A stretch of 62,513 nt of DNA from Lysobacter sp. GX 14042 (GTDB lineage: Bacteria > Pseudomonadota > Gammaproteobacteria > Xanthomonadales > Xanthomonadaceae), in NCBI RefSeq assembly GCF_021390425.1, contig NZ_JAJUWY010000010.1, positions 1 to 62,513 of the forward strand, given 5' to 3'. Below, one piece after another: positions 46,078-55,215 of the stretch (position 1 is its first letter; the number at the start of each line of letters is the position of its first letter). The translations under genes were made by a program, and so were the position numbers. The notes beneath the pieces were generated by a model. That model did no database searches, was not told the DNA's origin, and saw only the letters and a list, made by a program, of their open reading frames with translations.

Positions 46078-47635
46078 GACGGTCCTCGGTGACAAGGGGG
46101 TTATCGGCAGCACGACGCAGTTTCTCCAGTTGCAGCACCAGGCCGGAGGCGCTGGCCGCCTCCAGGTCGCCGGGAACCCGCTGTCCGCAGGTGGTGTAGG
46201 CCAGTCCCAGGCCGTTGCGGACCAGCATCGACACTGCCGCGCCCAGGCGCCCGGTCTCGTCGGTCTTGGTCAGCACCACGCCCTCGGGCGCGGCCATGCG
46301 GTAGCGGCGCACGACCTCGTTCATGTCGTGCGGATGGGCGTTGGCCGGCAGCACCAGCAGGCTGCGCAGGTTGCCGGTGGCACGCAGCCAGGTGACCTGG
46401 CCGAGCAGGGCGCGGTCGCGCGGGCCGTAGCCGGCGGTATCGACCAGCACCAGCGGGTAGTCCTGCAACTGCTCCAGGGTCCCGGCCAGGGCTTCGGGGC
46501 CGTCGGCCTCGCACACGGTGATGCCGAGCCGGCGGCCGTGGGCGTGCAGCTGCTCGCGGGCGCCGATGCGCTCGATGTCGGTGGTGACCATTGCGACGTC
46601 GCGGGCGCGGTGGCGCGCGGCGAAGCGGGCGGCGAGCTTGGCCACCGTGGTGGTCTTGCCGGCGCCGGTCGGACCGACCAGGGCGATCACCCCGCCGTCG
46701 TCGATCGGCTCACTGCGGATCACGGTCAGGGTGCGGGCCAGCTCGGCGAGCATCGGTGGGTGGATGCGCTCGGGATCCAGCGCCGGGTCCAGGCGCGAGG
46801 CGACCTGCTGCGCCAGCGACTCGTCGCAGCCGTAGCCGACGAGCAGGTCGTAGGCGGTGGCGCGCGCCGGGGAGCCGCGCAGGCGTTCCAGGGCGAGTTG
46901 GCCGACCTGCTGCTCGATCAGCTTGCGCATGTCCGACAGTTCGGTGCGTAGCGCGACCATCTCCGGGGCGGGGTCGGGCACCGCGCGCAGCGTCGGCGTG
47001 GGGCGCGCGGGTTCCCGGGATTCCGTGGCGGGCGGGTGCGCGCTGTCCGCGGTGACGGTGCTAGCGGCGCTGGTCGTGGCGCCGTTGGCGGCGGCGATCA
47101 GGTGGTCGGCGGCGTCGGGGTCGGCCAGCGCGCTCATCATCGCTTCGAAACGCGAGGGGGCGGGGCTGGCGGGGGCCGTGGCCTGGGGGGCGGCTTCCAT
47201 GCTGGAAGACGGGGCTTGGGCATCCGGGGCAGCGGCGACCCGGGCGACGGGTGCAGCGGGCTCTTGGGTGAGGTCGGCGAGGGTGGGCTCCTCGGCGGAG
47301 CGGGCGCGGGCTTCGCCGAGGCGGAACACCGCGCGGGCGCGGGTGGCCAGGGTGTCGCGGACCGACGGCGCCGGGGCCGGTGCTGCGTCCGCCGCCGACG
47401 GTGTCTCACTGGCGGCCTTGGCTTCCGCGTCGGGCTGCGCGGCCGCGGCACGCGGCGTGGCGGCGGTGCGCAGGGCCTGCTGGACCAGCACCTCGTCGTA
47501 GTCGGTGGCCGCGACCACCTCGATGCCCTGGGCGACCGGACGGTTGGACAGGATCACCGCGTCGGCACCCTGGTCTTCGCGCACCATGCGCAGGGCGGTA
47601 CGCATGTCGGGGGCGATGAAGCGTTTGATTCTCAT
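46064..47635 (-). CDS. flhF: Flagellar biosynthesis SRP-type GTPase FlhF
   Basis: A 523-residue SRP-family GTPase that sets the polar site and number of flagella. The N-terminal basic domain (MRIKRFIAPDMRTALRMVRE) is followed by a long Ala/Pro-rich variable region (about residues 75-225) and the NG domain with G1 VGPTGAGKTTTVAKLAAR (about residue 318), VLVDTAGYGPRD (about residue 400) and VLTKTDETGRLG (about residue 465). Downstream overlap with fleN and upstream flhA match polar flagellar clusters. Confidence 0.95.
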   Translation of the reverse strand: MRIKRFIAPDMRTALRMVREDQGADAVILSNRPVAQGIEVVAATDYDEVLVQQALRTAATPRAAAAQPDAEAKAASETPSAADAAPAPAPSVRDTLATRARAVFRLGEARARSAEEPTLADLTQEPAAPVARVAAAPDAQAPSSSMEAAPQATAPASPAPSRFEAMMSALADPDAADHLIAAANGATTSAASTVTADSAHPPATESREPARPTPTLRAVPDPAPEMVALRTELSDMRKLIEQQVGQLALERLRGSPARATAYDLLVGYGCDESLAQQVASRLDPALDPERIHPPMLAELARTLTVIRSEPIDDGGVIALVGPTGAGKTTTVAKLAARFAARHRARDVAMVTTDIERIGAREQLHAHGRRLGITVCEADGPEALAGTLEQLQDYPLVLVDTAGYGPRDRALLGQVTWLRATGNLRSLLVLPANAHPHDMNEVVRRYRMAAPEGVVLTKTDETGRLGAAVSMLVRNGLGLAYTTCGQRVPGDLEAASASGLVLQLEKLRRAADNPLVTEDRHVSA

Positions 47636-47694
47636 GCCTGGCTGCTCATCCGTTCGTGCTGTTCGTCATCGTGCTGTTCACCGGAGCGGCGGCA

Positions 47695-49773
47695 TCAACC
47701 GACCGATCCGACCAGCCGCAGGCGCTTGTCCTCGGGGACCTCGCCGTAGGCCAGGACCGAAAGGGCGGGAACGCTGTGCCGCACCAGTCGCGAGAGCGTG
47801 GGGCGGATCGCCCCGGGAACCAGCAGCACCGCCGGCTCGCCGCGGCCTTCCTGCTGGGTGACGCACTCGCTGAGGTTGTGGTGCAGGCGTTCGGCCAGTC
47901 CGGGTTCCAGCGCGGCACCGTTGCCGCTGACCGAGTCCTGCAATACCCGTTCCAGTGCCGGCGCCAGGGTGTAGACCGGCAGCTCCGGGCCCATGCCGTT
48001 GATCTCCTGGACGATGAACCGGCCCAGCGCGGTGCGGACCGCGGCGGTGAGGACGGCCGCGTCCTGGGTGTGGGCGCCGTGCTCCAGCAGCGCCTCGACG
48101 ATCTGCCGCATCTGCCGCAGCGGCACCTTCTCGGCGAGCAGTGACTGCAACACCCGCACCACCGTGGAGAGCGGCAGCAGCTTGGGCGTCAAATCCTCGA
48201 CGAGCTTCGGTGTCGTCTTGCCGACGCTGTCGAGCAGGTGCTGGACCTCGTCGTGGCCGAGCAGCTCGGTTGCGCGCTCGCGGACCACGTGCGAGAGGTG
48301 GGTGGCGACCACGGTGGCGGCGTCGACCACGGTGTAGCCCAGCGACTCGGCGTGCGCGCGCTGCGACGGGGCGATCCACACCGCGTCCAGGCCAAAGGCC
48401 GGGTCCTTGCCGGGGATGCCGTCGAGCGGCCCGAACACCTGGCCGGGGTCCAGCGCCAGGTCGCGGTCCGGGTGCAGCTCGCCGGTGGCGACCGGCACCC
48501 CGTGCACCAGCAACCGGTACTGCCCCGGCGCCAGTTCGAGGTTGTCGCGCACGTGCACGGCCGGGATCAGGAAGCCCAGGTCCTGGGTCAGCTTGCGGCG
48601 GATGCCCTTGAGCCGGGCCAGCAGCTCGCCGCCCTGGTTCTTGTCGACCAGCGCGATCAGCTTGTAGCCGACCTCCAGTGCCAGCGGCTCGACCGGGCGG
48701 ACCTCGTCCCAGCTCAGCTCAGGGAGCTGCGAGGGCTCCCCCGACGCGGCCGCGGGCTCGGCGGGCCCGGCTGCTGCGGCCTGCTCCTTGCGGTGCAGTT
48801 TCCAGGCGGCGTAGCCAAGCGCGGCGGCCAGCAGCAGGAAGGGCAGGTTGGGCATGCCCGGCACCACGCCGATGATGCCCAGCAGGGTGGCGGCGACGAT
48901 CAGCGCGCGCTTGTGGCCGAACACCTGCTGGCCGACCGCCTCGCCCATCTCCTGCTCGCGGCTGGCGCGGGTGACCAGCATCGCCACCGCGGTGGACACC
49001 AGCAGGCCGGGCAGCTGCGCCACCAGGCCGTCGCCGATGGTCAGCAGGGTGTAGACCTCGGCCGCCTGGCCGAACGGCATGCCGTGCTGCAGGGTGCCGA
49101 TCAGCAGCCCGCCGATGACGTTCACGAACAGGATCAGCAGCCCGGCGATGGCGTCGCCGCGGACGAACTTGCTGGCACCGTCCATCGAGCCGTAGAAGTC
49201 GGCCTCGGCGGCGACCTCCTGGCGGCGTGCGGTGGCGTCCTCGCGGCTGAGCAGGCCGGCGTTGAGGTCGGCGTCGATCGCCATCTGCTTGCCGGGCATC
49301 GAGTCCAGCACGAAGCGCGCGGAGACCTCGGAGATCCGCCCGGAGCCCTTGGTGACCACCACGAAGTTGATGATGGTCAGGATCGCGAACACCACGATGC
49401 CGACCGCGAAGCTGCCGCCGACCACGAAGTTGCCGAACGACTCGATCACCTTGCCGGCCGCGCCGGGGCCTTCATGGCCGTGCAGCAGCACCACCCGGGT
49501 GGACGCCACGTTCAGCGCCAGGCGCAGCATCGTGACCATCAGCAGCACCGAGGGGAAGATCGAGAATTCCAGCGGACGCCTGACGTAGACCACCGCCAGC
49601 ATCACCACCAGCGACAGCGCGATGTTGATGGTGAACAGCGCGTCGAGCAGTGGCGTCGGCAGCGGCACCACGACCATCGCCAGCAGCGCCATCACCACCA
49701 CCGGGGCGGCCATCCCGCCGCGTACCGCCGCCAAGACGTTGCCGGCGGTCGGGCGCTGCACCTGGGCGCTCAT
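47695..49773 (-). CDS. flhA: Flagellar type III export gate protein FlhA
   Basis: A 692-residue export-gate component. Eight membrane segments fill the first ~320 residues, with the family signature around SARFVLDSMPGKQMAIDAD (about residue 150). The C-terminal cytoplasmic domain (after about residue 350) binds substrates and chaperones and includes GYKLIALVDKNQGGELL and GYTVVDAATVVATHLSHVV. The start overlaps the flhB stop by four bases. Confidence 0.97.
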   Translation of the reverse strand: MSAQVQRPTAGNVLAAVRGGMAAPVVVMALLAMVVVPLPTPLLDALFTINIALSLVVMLAVVYVRRPLEFSIFPSVLLMVTMLRLALNVASTRVVLLHGHEGPGAAGKVIESFGNFVVGGSFAVGIVVFAILTIINFVVVTKGSGRISEVSARFVLDSMPGKQMAIDADLNAGLLSREDATARRQEVAAEADFYGSMDGASKFVRGDAIAGLLILFVNVIGGLLIGTLQHGMPFGQAAEVYTLLTIGDGLVAQLPGLLVSTAVAMLVTRASREQEMGEAVGQQVFGHKRALIVAATLLGIIGVVPGMPNLPFLLLAAALGYAAWKLHRKEQAAAAGPAEPAAASGEPSQLPELSWDEVRPVEPLALEVGYKLIALVDKNQGGELLARLKGIRRKLTQDLGFLIPAVHVRDNLELAPGQYRLLVHGVPVATGELHPDRDLALDPGQVFGPLDGIPGKDPAFGLDAVWIAPSQRAHAESLGYTVVDAATVVATHLSHVVRERATELLGHDEVQHLLDSVGKTTPKLVEDLTPKLLPLSTVVRVLQSLLAEKVPLRQMRQIVEALLEHGAHTQDAAVLTAAVRTALGRFIVQEINGMGPELPVYTLAPALERVLQDSVSGNGAALEPGLAERLHHNLSECVTQQEGRGEPAVLLVPGAIRPTLSRLVRHSVPALSVLAYGEVPEDKRLRLVGSVG

Positions 49774-50927
49774 CGCGCGGCCCCGGGAGCGGCATCGGCG
49801 TCGGGTGCGCCCTCGGCTCCGAGGTCGGGCTGCTCGAGTGTCGGCGCGGCCCCATGGCCGGGATTCCAGTGGCGCAACTGGTAGAGGTAGGACAGCACCT
49901 GCGCAACGGCGGCGTACAGCTTCACCGGGATCTCCTGGTCGACCTGCGCCTGCCTATACAAGGCGCGTGCCAGCGGCGGCGCCTCGACCACCGCCACCCG
50001 GTGCTGGCCGGCGATTTCGCGGATCCGCAGGGCCATCTCGTCCACGCCCTTGGCGACCACCCGCGGGGCGCGCATGGTCCCGGAGTCGTACTTGAGCGCG
50101 ACCGCGTAGTGGGTGGGGTTGGTCACCACCACGTCCGCCGCCGGCACCGCTTCCATCATCCGGCGCTGCGACAGCTGGCGGGCGACCTGGCGCATCCGTC
50201 CCTTGATCTCCGGGTTGCCCTCGGTCTGCTTGAGCTCGTCGCGGATCTCCTGCTTGGTCATCTTCAGCTTGCTGCGGTGCTGGAACTTCTGCCACGGCAC
50301 GTCGATCGCCGCGAGCAGGGCCAGCGAGCCGACGATCGCCAGCAGCGTGGTCGAGGTGATGTCCAGCCCGGTGCCGATCGCCCCTTCCAGGCTCATCCTG
50401 GGGATGGCCAGCAGGCGCGACATGCCGGCGCCGATCACCGTCGCGCCGACCCCGGCCACCAGCAGCACGCGCAGCAGCGAGCGCAGCAGCTCGACCAGCC
50501 CGTCCTTGCCGTAGATCCGCTTCAGGCCGCTGGCCGGGTTGAGCCGCTTGAAGTCGGGCTGCAGCGACTTGGACGCCCAGCGCAGCCCGCCCATCACCGC
50601 CGGCGAGACCAGGCAGGCCAGCAGCGCGATGCCCAGCACCGGCAGCACCGGCAGCATCAGGCCGGCGAGCAGCCGCGCGAAGTGCCCGGCCAGCCGTTCC
50701 GGGCGGCCCAGCAGTGCCGGGTCGACGCTCAACGCGTTGTGCAGCCAGTCCTGCGATGCCGTGCCGATCGCCGGCGCCAGTGCCAGTAGCGCGACCGCGG
50801 TCATGCCCAGCACGGCCAGGTTGGCCAGCTCGCGCGAGCGCGGGACATCGCCCTTCTCGCGTGCCTCGCGCAGGCGTTTTTCGGTGGGTTCTTCGGTGCG
50901 GTCCGCGCGATCTGCATCCTGCGACAT
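49770..50927 (-). CDS. flhB: Flagellar type III export switch protein FlhB
   Basis: A 385-residue membrane protein that switches export specificity from hook to filament proteins. Four membrane segments occupy about residues 30-215. The autocleavage motif NPTH begins at Asn270 (TNPTHYAVALKY). The N-terminus DRTEEPTEKRLREAREKG is typical. The C-terminal tail after about residue 355 is Ala/Pro-rich and variable. A 45-base gap separates it from fliR. Confidence 0.96.
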   Translation of the reverse strand: MSQDADRADRTEEPTEKRLREAREKGDVPRSRELANLAVLGMTAVALLALAPAIGTASQDWLHNALSVDPALLGRPERLAGHFARLLAGLMLPVLPVLGIALLACLVSPAVMGGLRWASKSLQPDFKRLNPASGLKRIYGKDGLVELLRSLLRVLLVAGVGATVIGAGMSRLLAIPRMSLEGAIGTGLDITSTTLLAIVGSLALLAAIDVPWQKFQHRSKLKMTKQEIRDELKQTEGNPEIKGRMRQVARQLSQRRMMEAVPAADVVVTNPTHYAVALKYDSGTMRAPRVVAKGVDEMALRIREIAGQHRVAVVEAPPLARALYRQAQVDQEIPVKLYAAVAQVLSYLYQLRHWNPGHGAAPTLEQPDLGAEGAPDADAAPGAAR

Positions 50928-50972
50928 CGGTCGGCCTCCGGTTCGGGCGTGCCGCCCGGGCGGGGCCGGGCG

Positions 50973-51761
50973 TCAGGCGGTGAGTGCGCGCGCTGCCAGG
51001 AAGGCGTCCTGGAACAGGGCTTCGACGGGTGCCTGCATTTCCCGTGCCGCGAAGCTGACCAGCACCAGCCCGACCAGCAGCGCGACCGGGATGCCGATGA
51101 CGATCGGGTTCAGCGCGGCGGCCGCGCGCGAGAGCACGCCGAAGGCCAGGTTGGAGGCCAGCAGCGCCATCATCACCGGCAGGGCCAGCAACACGCCGGT
51201 GCGCAGCACGGTGGAGAAGAACACCGGCAAGGCCGAGGCCAGGTACATCGGGTCGGGCAGGGCGGTACCGATCGGCAGGGTGCGGTAGCTGTCGGCCAGC
51301 AGCTCGACCAGCGCCAGGTGCCCGTCCACGGTGAAGAACAGCAGCGCGAACATCAGGTAGAACCACTGCGACAGCACGGTCGAGGAGGCCCCGCTGAGCG
51401 GGTCGGCCAGGGTGGCCATCGACAGCGCCATGCCCTGGCTGATCAGCTCGCCGGCCAGCCGTCCGGCCTCGAAGGCCAGCCGCAGAACCAGGCCAATGGC
51501 GATCCCGACCGCCATCTCCCGGGCGACGCTGAGCACCGTGAAGGCATCCAGGGCCGCCACCGGCGGTGCCGGCAGCACCGTCGAGACCGCCGCCGACAGC
51601 GCCACGGCGACGATCAGCCGGGCCCGCATCGGCATGCCCTGGCCGCCGATCACCGGCAGCACCTGCAACGCGGCGCCGATGCGCAGCAGGTGCCACAGCA
51701 CCGTGCCGAGCATGCCGAACAGGTCGAGCCCGTCCACGGTGGCGGCGGTTACCGGGTCCAC
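50973..51761 (-). CDS. fliR: Flagellar export apparatus protein FliR
   Basis: A 262-residue polytopic membrane protein of the export gate, with six hydrophobic segments. Recognisable parts are PVIGGQGMPMRARLIVAVALS near residue 37 (read as PVIGGQGMPMRARL) and AGRLAGELISQGMALSMA near residue 95. It sits at the end of fliLMNOPQR, six bases after fliQ. Confidence 0.93.
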   Translation of the reverse strand: MDPVTAATVDGLDLFGMLGTVLWHLLRIGAALQVLPVIGGQGMPMRARLIVAVALSAAVSTVLPAPPVAALDAFTVLSVAREMAVGIAIGLVLRLAFEAGRLAGELISQGMALSMATLADPLSGASSTVLSQWFYLMFALLFFTVDGHLALVELLADSYRTLPIGTALPDPMYLASALPVFFSTVLRTGVLLALPVMMALLASNLAFGVLSRAAAALNPIVIGIPVALLVGLVLVSFAAREMQAPVEALFQDAFLAARALTA

Positions 51762-51767
51762 GCTGGC

Positions 51768-52037
51768 TCAGCCGATCAGGTGCGGGATCCGGTGGAACAG
51801 CTCGGTGGTGAAGGCCACCATGCGGCCCAGCAGGAAGTGCCCGGTCAGCGCCAGCACCGCGGCCAGCGCGATCGCCTTGGCGACGAAGCCAATGGTCTGC
51901 TCGTTGACCTGGGTGGCGGCCTGGATGATGCCGACCACCACGCCGATCACCAGCACGGCCAGCAGCGGCGGGGCGGCGAGCATCAGTGCCATCTGCAGGC
52001 CGCGGCTGATCTCGGTGACGGCGGTTTCCGGGCTCAT
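51768..52037 (-). CDS. fliQ: Flagellar export apparatus protein FliQ
   Basis: An 89-residue two-helix membrane protein of the export gate (hydrophobic segments about residues 15-40 and 53-75). Typical parts are QMALMLAAPPLLAVLVIGVVVG (split: QMALMLAAPPLL) and IIQAATQVNEQTIGFVAK. Length and position between fliP and fliR are standard. Confidence 0.95.
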   Translation of the reverse strand: MSPETAVTEISRGLQMALMLAAPPLLAVLVIGVVVGIIQAATQVNEQTIGFVAKAIALAAVLALTGHFLLGRMVAFTTELFHRIPHLIG

Positions 52038-52041
52038 GGCG

Positions 52042-52851
52042 CTATACCAGGTTGAAGCTGGCGGCCAGCGAGCCGACCACCAGCATCCAGCCGTCCACCA
52101 GCACGAACAGCAGGATCTTGAAGGGGGCGGAGATCAGCATCGGCGAGAGCATCATCATGCCCATCGACATCAGCACGCTGGCCACCACCAGGTCGATGAT
52201 CACGAACGGGATGTAGACCAGGAAGGCGATCTCGAACGCGGTCTTGAGCTCGCTGGTCAGGAACGAGGCCGCCAGCACGCCGAACGGCACGTCCTGCCCG
52301 GTGGCGTAGGGCCCGGTGCCCGACAGGTTGGCGAAGGTCATCAGGTCGTTCTCGCGCACCTGGGCCAGCATGAAGCCGCGGAACGGCTCCAGCGCCGCCG
52401 TCCAGGCCTGGCGGAACTCCATCTCGTCGTTGAGGTAGGGCGAGATGCCGGCGACCCAGGCGGTGTCGAACACCGGCATCATCACCATCACCGTCAGGAA
52501 CAGCGCCAGTGCCAGCAGCACCTGGTTGGACGGGGTCTGGCCGGTGCCCAGGGCCTGCCGCAGCAGCCCCAGCACGATGATGATCCGGGTGAACGCGGTC
52601 AGGCCAAGCAGCGCCGCCGGAAGCAGGGTGATGCCGGTCATCAGCAGCAGCACCTGCAGCGGCAGGCTGACCGGCTCGCCGCCGATGTTGCCGACGGTCA
52701 CGTCGGGCAGGGCCGGCATCGGCTGGCTGGCCGCGGCCGCCTGCGCGGCGGCCTCGGGGGCGGCCTGCGCCCAGGCGGGGCCGGCGGCCAGCAGCATCAG
52801 GGCCAGGCCGGCGAGCAACGCCAGCAGCCAGGGGGCACGCGTGTCCATCAC
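52042..52851 (-). CDS. fliP: Flagellar export apparatus protein FliP
   Basis: A 269-residue export-gate protein with a cleavable signal sequence (hydrophobic about residues 8-28, ending AWAQAAP), then four membrane segments. Conserved stretches are LTAFTRIIIVLGLLRQALGTGQ (read in part as FTRIIIVLGLLRQALG, about residue 85) and PFVIIDLVVASVLMSMGMMML (part: IDLVVASVLMSMGM, about residue 210). It overlaps the fliO stop by four bases. Confidence 0.96.
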   Translation of the reverse strand: MMDTRAPWLLALLAGLALMLLAAGPAWAQAAPEAAAQAAAASQPMPALPDVTVGNIGGEPVSLPLQVLLLMTGITLLPAALLGLTAFTRIIIVLGLLRQALGTGQTPSNQVLLALALFLTVMVMMPVFDTAWVAGISPYLNDEMEFRQAWTAALEPFRGFMLAQVRENDLMTFANLSGTGPYATGQDVPFGVLAASFLTSELKTAFEIAFLVYIPFVIIDLVVASVLMSMGMMMLSPMLISAPFKILLFVLVDGWMLVVGSLAASFNLV

Positions 52852-53207
52852 TTCTTCTTTCCGAAATGCTGCGCAAGCACCTGCGCGAAGGGGGAGGGCG
52901 CCGTGCCTCCGGCGTCCGGCAGCGGCTGCTCCAGGGTGTGCAGGGTGCGGGTGCCGCCAGGGCCGGTGGACAGCAACAGCTGGGTGCCGCCGACGTCGAC
53001 CACCACCACCCGCTCGCGCGGGCCGATGGACAGCGAGCCGACCAGCTTCAGGTGCCGGTTGCCCGCCGCCGCGCCGATGCCCGGCACGCGCCTGGCCAGC
53101 CAGGCCAGGCCGAGGATCAGCCCGACCACCAGCAGCAGCGCGACCAGGGCGCCACCGAGGGAGCCGGCGCCGGAGGCCGCCGTTGCAGTGCTTTCCACCG
53201 CGCTCAC
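52848..53207 (-). CDS. fliO: Flagellar biosynthesis protein FliO
   Basis: A 119-residue protein with one N-terminal membrane segment (about residues 18-38) and a small cytoplasmic beta domain (LKLVGSLSIGPRERVVVVDVGG, read as LVGSLSIGPRERVVVVDV; and QLLLSTGPGGTRTLHTL). FliO helps assemble FliP in the export gate. Overlaps both neighbours, as normal for this operon. Confidence 0.93.
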   Translation of the reverse strand: MSAVESTATAASGAGSLGGALVALLLVVGLILGLAWLARRVPGIGAAAGNRHLKLVGSLSIGPRERVVVVDVGGTQLLLSTGPGGTRTLHTLEQPLPDAGGTAPSPFAQVLAQHFGKKK

Positions 53208-53566
53208 CGCAGTCGCTTGATGCGCTCCGACGGGCTGACCACGTCGGTCAGGCGCACGCCGAATCGGTCGTTGACCACCACCACCTCGCCCTGCGCGATG
53301 AGGGTGCCGTTGACGTAGACGTCCAGCGGGTCGCCGGCGCCACGCTCCAGTTCCACCACCGAGCCCTGGTTGAGCTGCAGCAGGTTGCGGATCGGGATCT
53401 TCGCCCGGCCCACCTCCAGCGACAGCGAGACCGGGACGTCGAGGATCACGTCCAGGTTCAGCTCGGGGGCGCCGCTGGGGTCGGCGGTCAGGTCGTCGAA
53501 GGACGCCCGCGGGGTCGGGTCTTCCATCAGGGGCGTTTCCATGTCCTGGGTGTCGGTCTGGCTCAT
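53204..53566 (-). CDS. fliN: Flagellar motor switch protein FliN
   Basis: A 120-residue C-ring protein. The acidic N-terminus (about residues 1-40) is variable and the SpoA-type domain follows (LDVILDVPVSLSLEVGRAKI, LLQLNQGSVVELERGAGDPL, VNDRFGVRLTDVVSPSERIK). The ATG at 53566 overlaps the fliM stop by four bases and matches the usual FliN length better than the longer open frame. Confidence 0.95.
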   Translation of the reverse strand: MSQTDTQDMETPLMEDPTPRASFDDLTADPSGAPELNLDVILDVPVSLSLEVGRAKIPIRNLLQLNQGSVVELERGAGDPLDVYVNGTLIAQGEVVVVNDRFGVRLTDVVSPSERIKRLR

Positions 53567-54567
53567 TGCTTCACGAGCTCCTTGAGGTCGGGGACGTTGC
53601 GTGGCGGGCGCACGGCGGTGACCTTCACCGCGTTGCAGCCGTTGTGGGTGCCGAAGCGGCCGGTGAACACCGGGGTGCGCTCCACCTCCAGGCTCACCGC
53701 CTCGGGCAGGTCGATCGGGATCACGTCGCCGACCTTCAGCCGGCACAGCTCGCCCAGGGTGATCTCGCGGCGCGCCAGGGCGCTGGTCAGCTCGACCTTC
53801 GCGTCCAGCAGCTGCTCGCGCATGGCGCGGGTCCAGCCCTCGTCGCGCTCGACCCGGTCGCTCTGCAGGCCGGCGTCGAGCTGCTCGCGGATCGGCTCGA
53901 GCATCGAGTACGGGATGGAGACATGGAACTCGCCGCCGCCGCCCTCCAGTTCGACGTGGAAACGGCTGACCACGATGTACTCGCGCGGGCTGATGATGTT
54001 GGCGAAGTGCGGATTGACCTCGGAGTTGAGGTACTCGTACTCGACCGGCATCACCGGCGCCCAGGCCTCGGTGAGGTCGGCGAAGGTCTGCCGGAGCAGC
54101 AGCTGGATCACCCGCATCTCGGTGGGGGTGAACTCGCGGCCCTCGATCCGGGTGTGGTACTTGCCCGACCCGCCGAAGAAGTTGTCGACCACGGTGAACA
54201 CCAGCCGCGGCTCGAACAGCACCAGCGCGGTGCCGCGCAGCGGCTTCATCCGCACCAGGTTGATGTTGGTCGGCACCTGCAGCGAGTGGATGTACTCGCC
54301 GAAGCGCATCAGGTCCACGCCGCGCACCGACAGGTCGGCCGAGCGCCGCAGCAGGTTGAACAGTCCGACCCGCCAGGTGCGGGCGAAGCGCTCGTTGATC
54401 ATCTCCAGGGTCGGCATCCGGCCGCGGATGATCCGGTCCTGGCTGGTGAAGTCGTAGTTGCGGGCCTCGCCGGGTTCCGGGGCCTCGTCTTCGACGTCAA
54501 CGGCGCCGGAATCGACGCCGTGCAGCAGGGCATCGATCTCGTCCTGGGAAAGCAGGTCGGAGCTCAT
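53563..54567 (-). CDS. fliM: Flagellar motor switch protein FliM
   Basis: A 334-residue C-ring protein that binds CheY-P through its N-terminus (DLLSQDEIDALLHG, residues 4-17). The middle CheC-like domain contains FGEYIHSLQVPTNINLVRMKP and GTALVLFEPRLVFTVVDNFFGG (shortened: GTALVLFEPRLVF); the C-terminal SpoA domain ends DLKELVKQ. The ATG at 54567 is fixed by this CheY-binding motif. Ten bases separate it from fliL. Confidence 0.96.
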   Translation of the reverse strand: MSSDLLSQDEIDALLHGVDSGAVDVEDEAPEPGEARNYDFTSQDRIIRGRMPTLEMINERFARTWRVGLFNLLRRSADLSVRGVDLMRFGEYIHSLQVPTNINLVRMKPLRGTALVLFEPRLVFTVVDNFFGGSGKYHTRIEGREFTPTEMRVIQLLLRQTFADLTEAWAPVMPVEYEYLNSEVNPHFANIISPREYIVVSRFHVELEGGGGEFHVSIPYSMLEPIREQLDAGLQSDRVERDEGWTRAMREQLLDAKVELTSALARREITLGELCRLKVGDVIPIDLPEAVSLEVERTPVFTGRFGTHNGCNAVKVTAVRPPRNVPDLKELVKQ

Positions 54568-54577
54568 CGGGCGCGCC

Positions 54578-55075
54578 TTACTGGGTGACGAAGCTGGTGA
54601 AGTACAGCGCCTCGACGCCGGCCGGCGCGCCCTCGGCCTTGAGCAGTGCGCGGACCTCGTCGCGGCCACTGTCCTGCAGCCGCTCCTTGGCCGCGCGCTG
54701 GGACAGCTGGTCGGCGGTGTGCTGGCCGAACATCAGCAGCAGGCGGTTGCGGATCGCCGGTGCGTGCAGTTCGATGGCGGCGGCGGTGGCCGGGTCGCGG
54801 GTCATCAGCTGGACGTCGGCTTGCAGATAGCGCACCGAATCCGGGTCGGCCAGGTTGACCACGAAGGCCGGGTCCAGCGGGAAGTAGATCGCCGGGCCGC
54901 GCTTGCCGCCGCTGGCGCCCTCCACCGGTGCATCGGCCGCCACCTCGGGAGCCGGGTTGGCATTGGCGCGCGAAAGCCACGCCCAGATGCCGGTCCCGGC
55001 CAGGGCGACGAGCAGCACGACGACGAGGATCCAGGGCAGCTTGCTGGACTTGGGGGCGGGGGCCTGCTTGGACAC
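54578..55075 (-). CDS. fliL: Flagellar basal body-associated protein FliL
   Basis: A 165-residue inner-membrane protein that surrounds and supports the stators. One membrane segment at about residues 14-34 (LPWILVVVLLVALAGTGIWAW), a linker and a periplasmic FliL domain (AIYFPLDPAFVVNL, RYLQADVQLMTRD, IRNRLLLMFGQHT) with ending YFTSFVTQ are standard. The GTG start has GGAG upstream. A sigma-54 promoter lies 36 bases before it, so fliL begins a transcription unit. Confidence 0.94.
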   Translation of the reverse strand: MSKQAPAPKSSKLPWILVVVLLVALAGTGIWAWLSRANANPAPEVAADAPVEGASGGKRGPAIYFPLDPAFVVNLADPDSVRYLQADVQLMTRDPATAAAIELHAPAIRNRLLLMFGQHTADQLSQRAAKERLQDSGRDEVRALLKAEGAPAGVEALYFTSFVTQ

Positions 55076-55110
55076 GCGACAACTCCGGTGGATCAGGTGT
55101 GCCGGAGTCC

Positions 55111-55126
55111 TGCAATCCGCGTGCCG
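55111..55126 (-). promoter_or_regulatory. Sigma-54 promoter of the fliL-R unit
   Basis: Minus-strand CGGCACG, four bases, TTGCA matches the RpoN consensus TGGCACG-N4-TTGC(A/T) except at the first base; the GG and GC dinucleotides at -24/-12 are intact with the right spacing. It ends 36 bases before the fliL start, in the only sizeable gap between fliK and fliL. Confidence 0.8.
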
Positions 55127-55215
55127 GAAGCGCCAGCGTGACCGGGCGCACGGAAAACGGGCGGTGTCAGCGCTTTGACGAGGCCCGGCCCGGCGCCGGT
55201 GCCGGGGCTTTGACG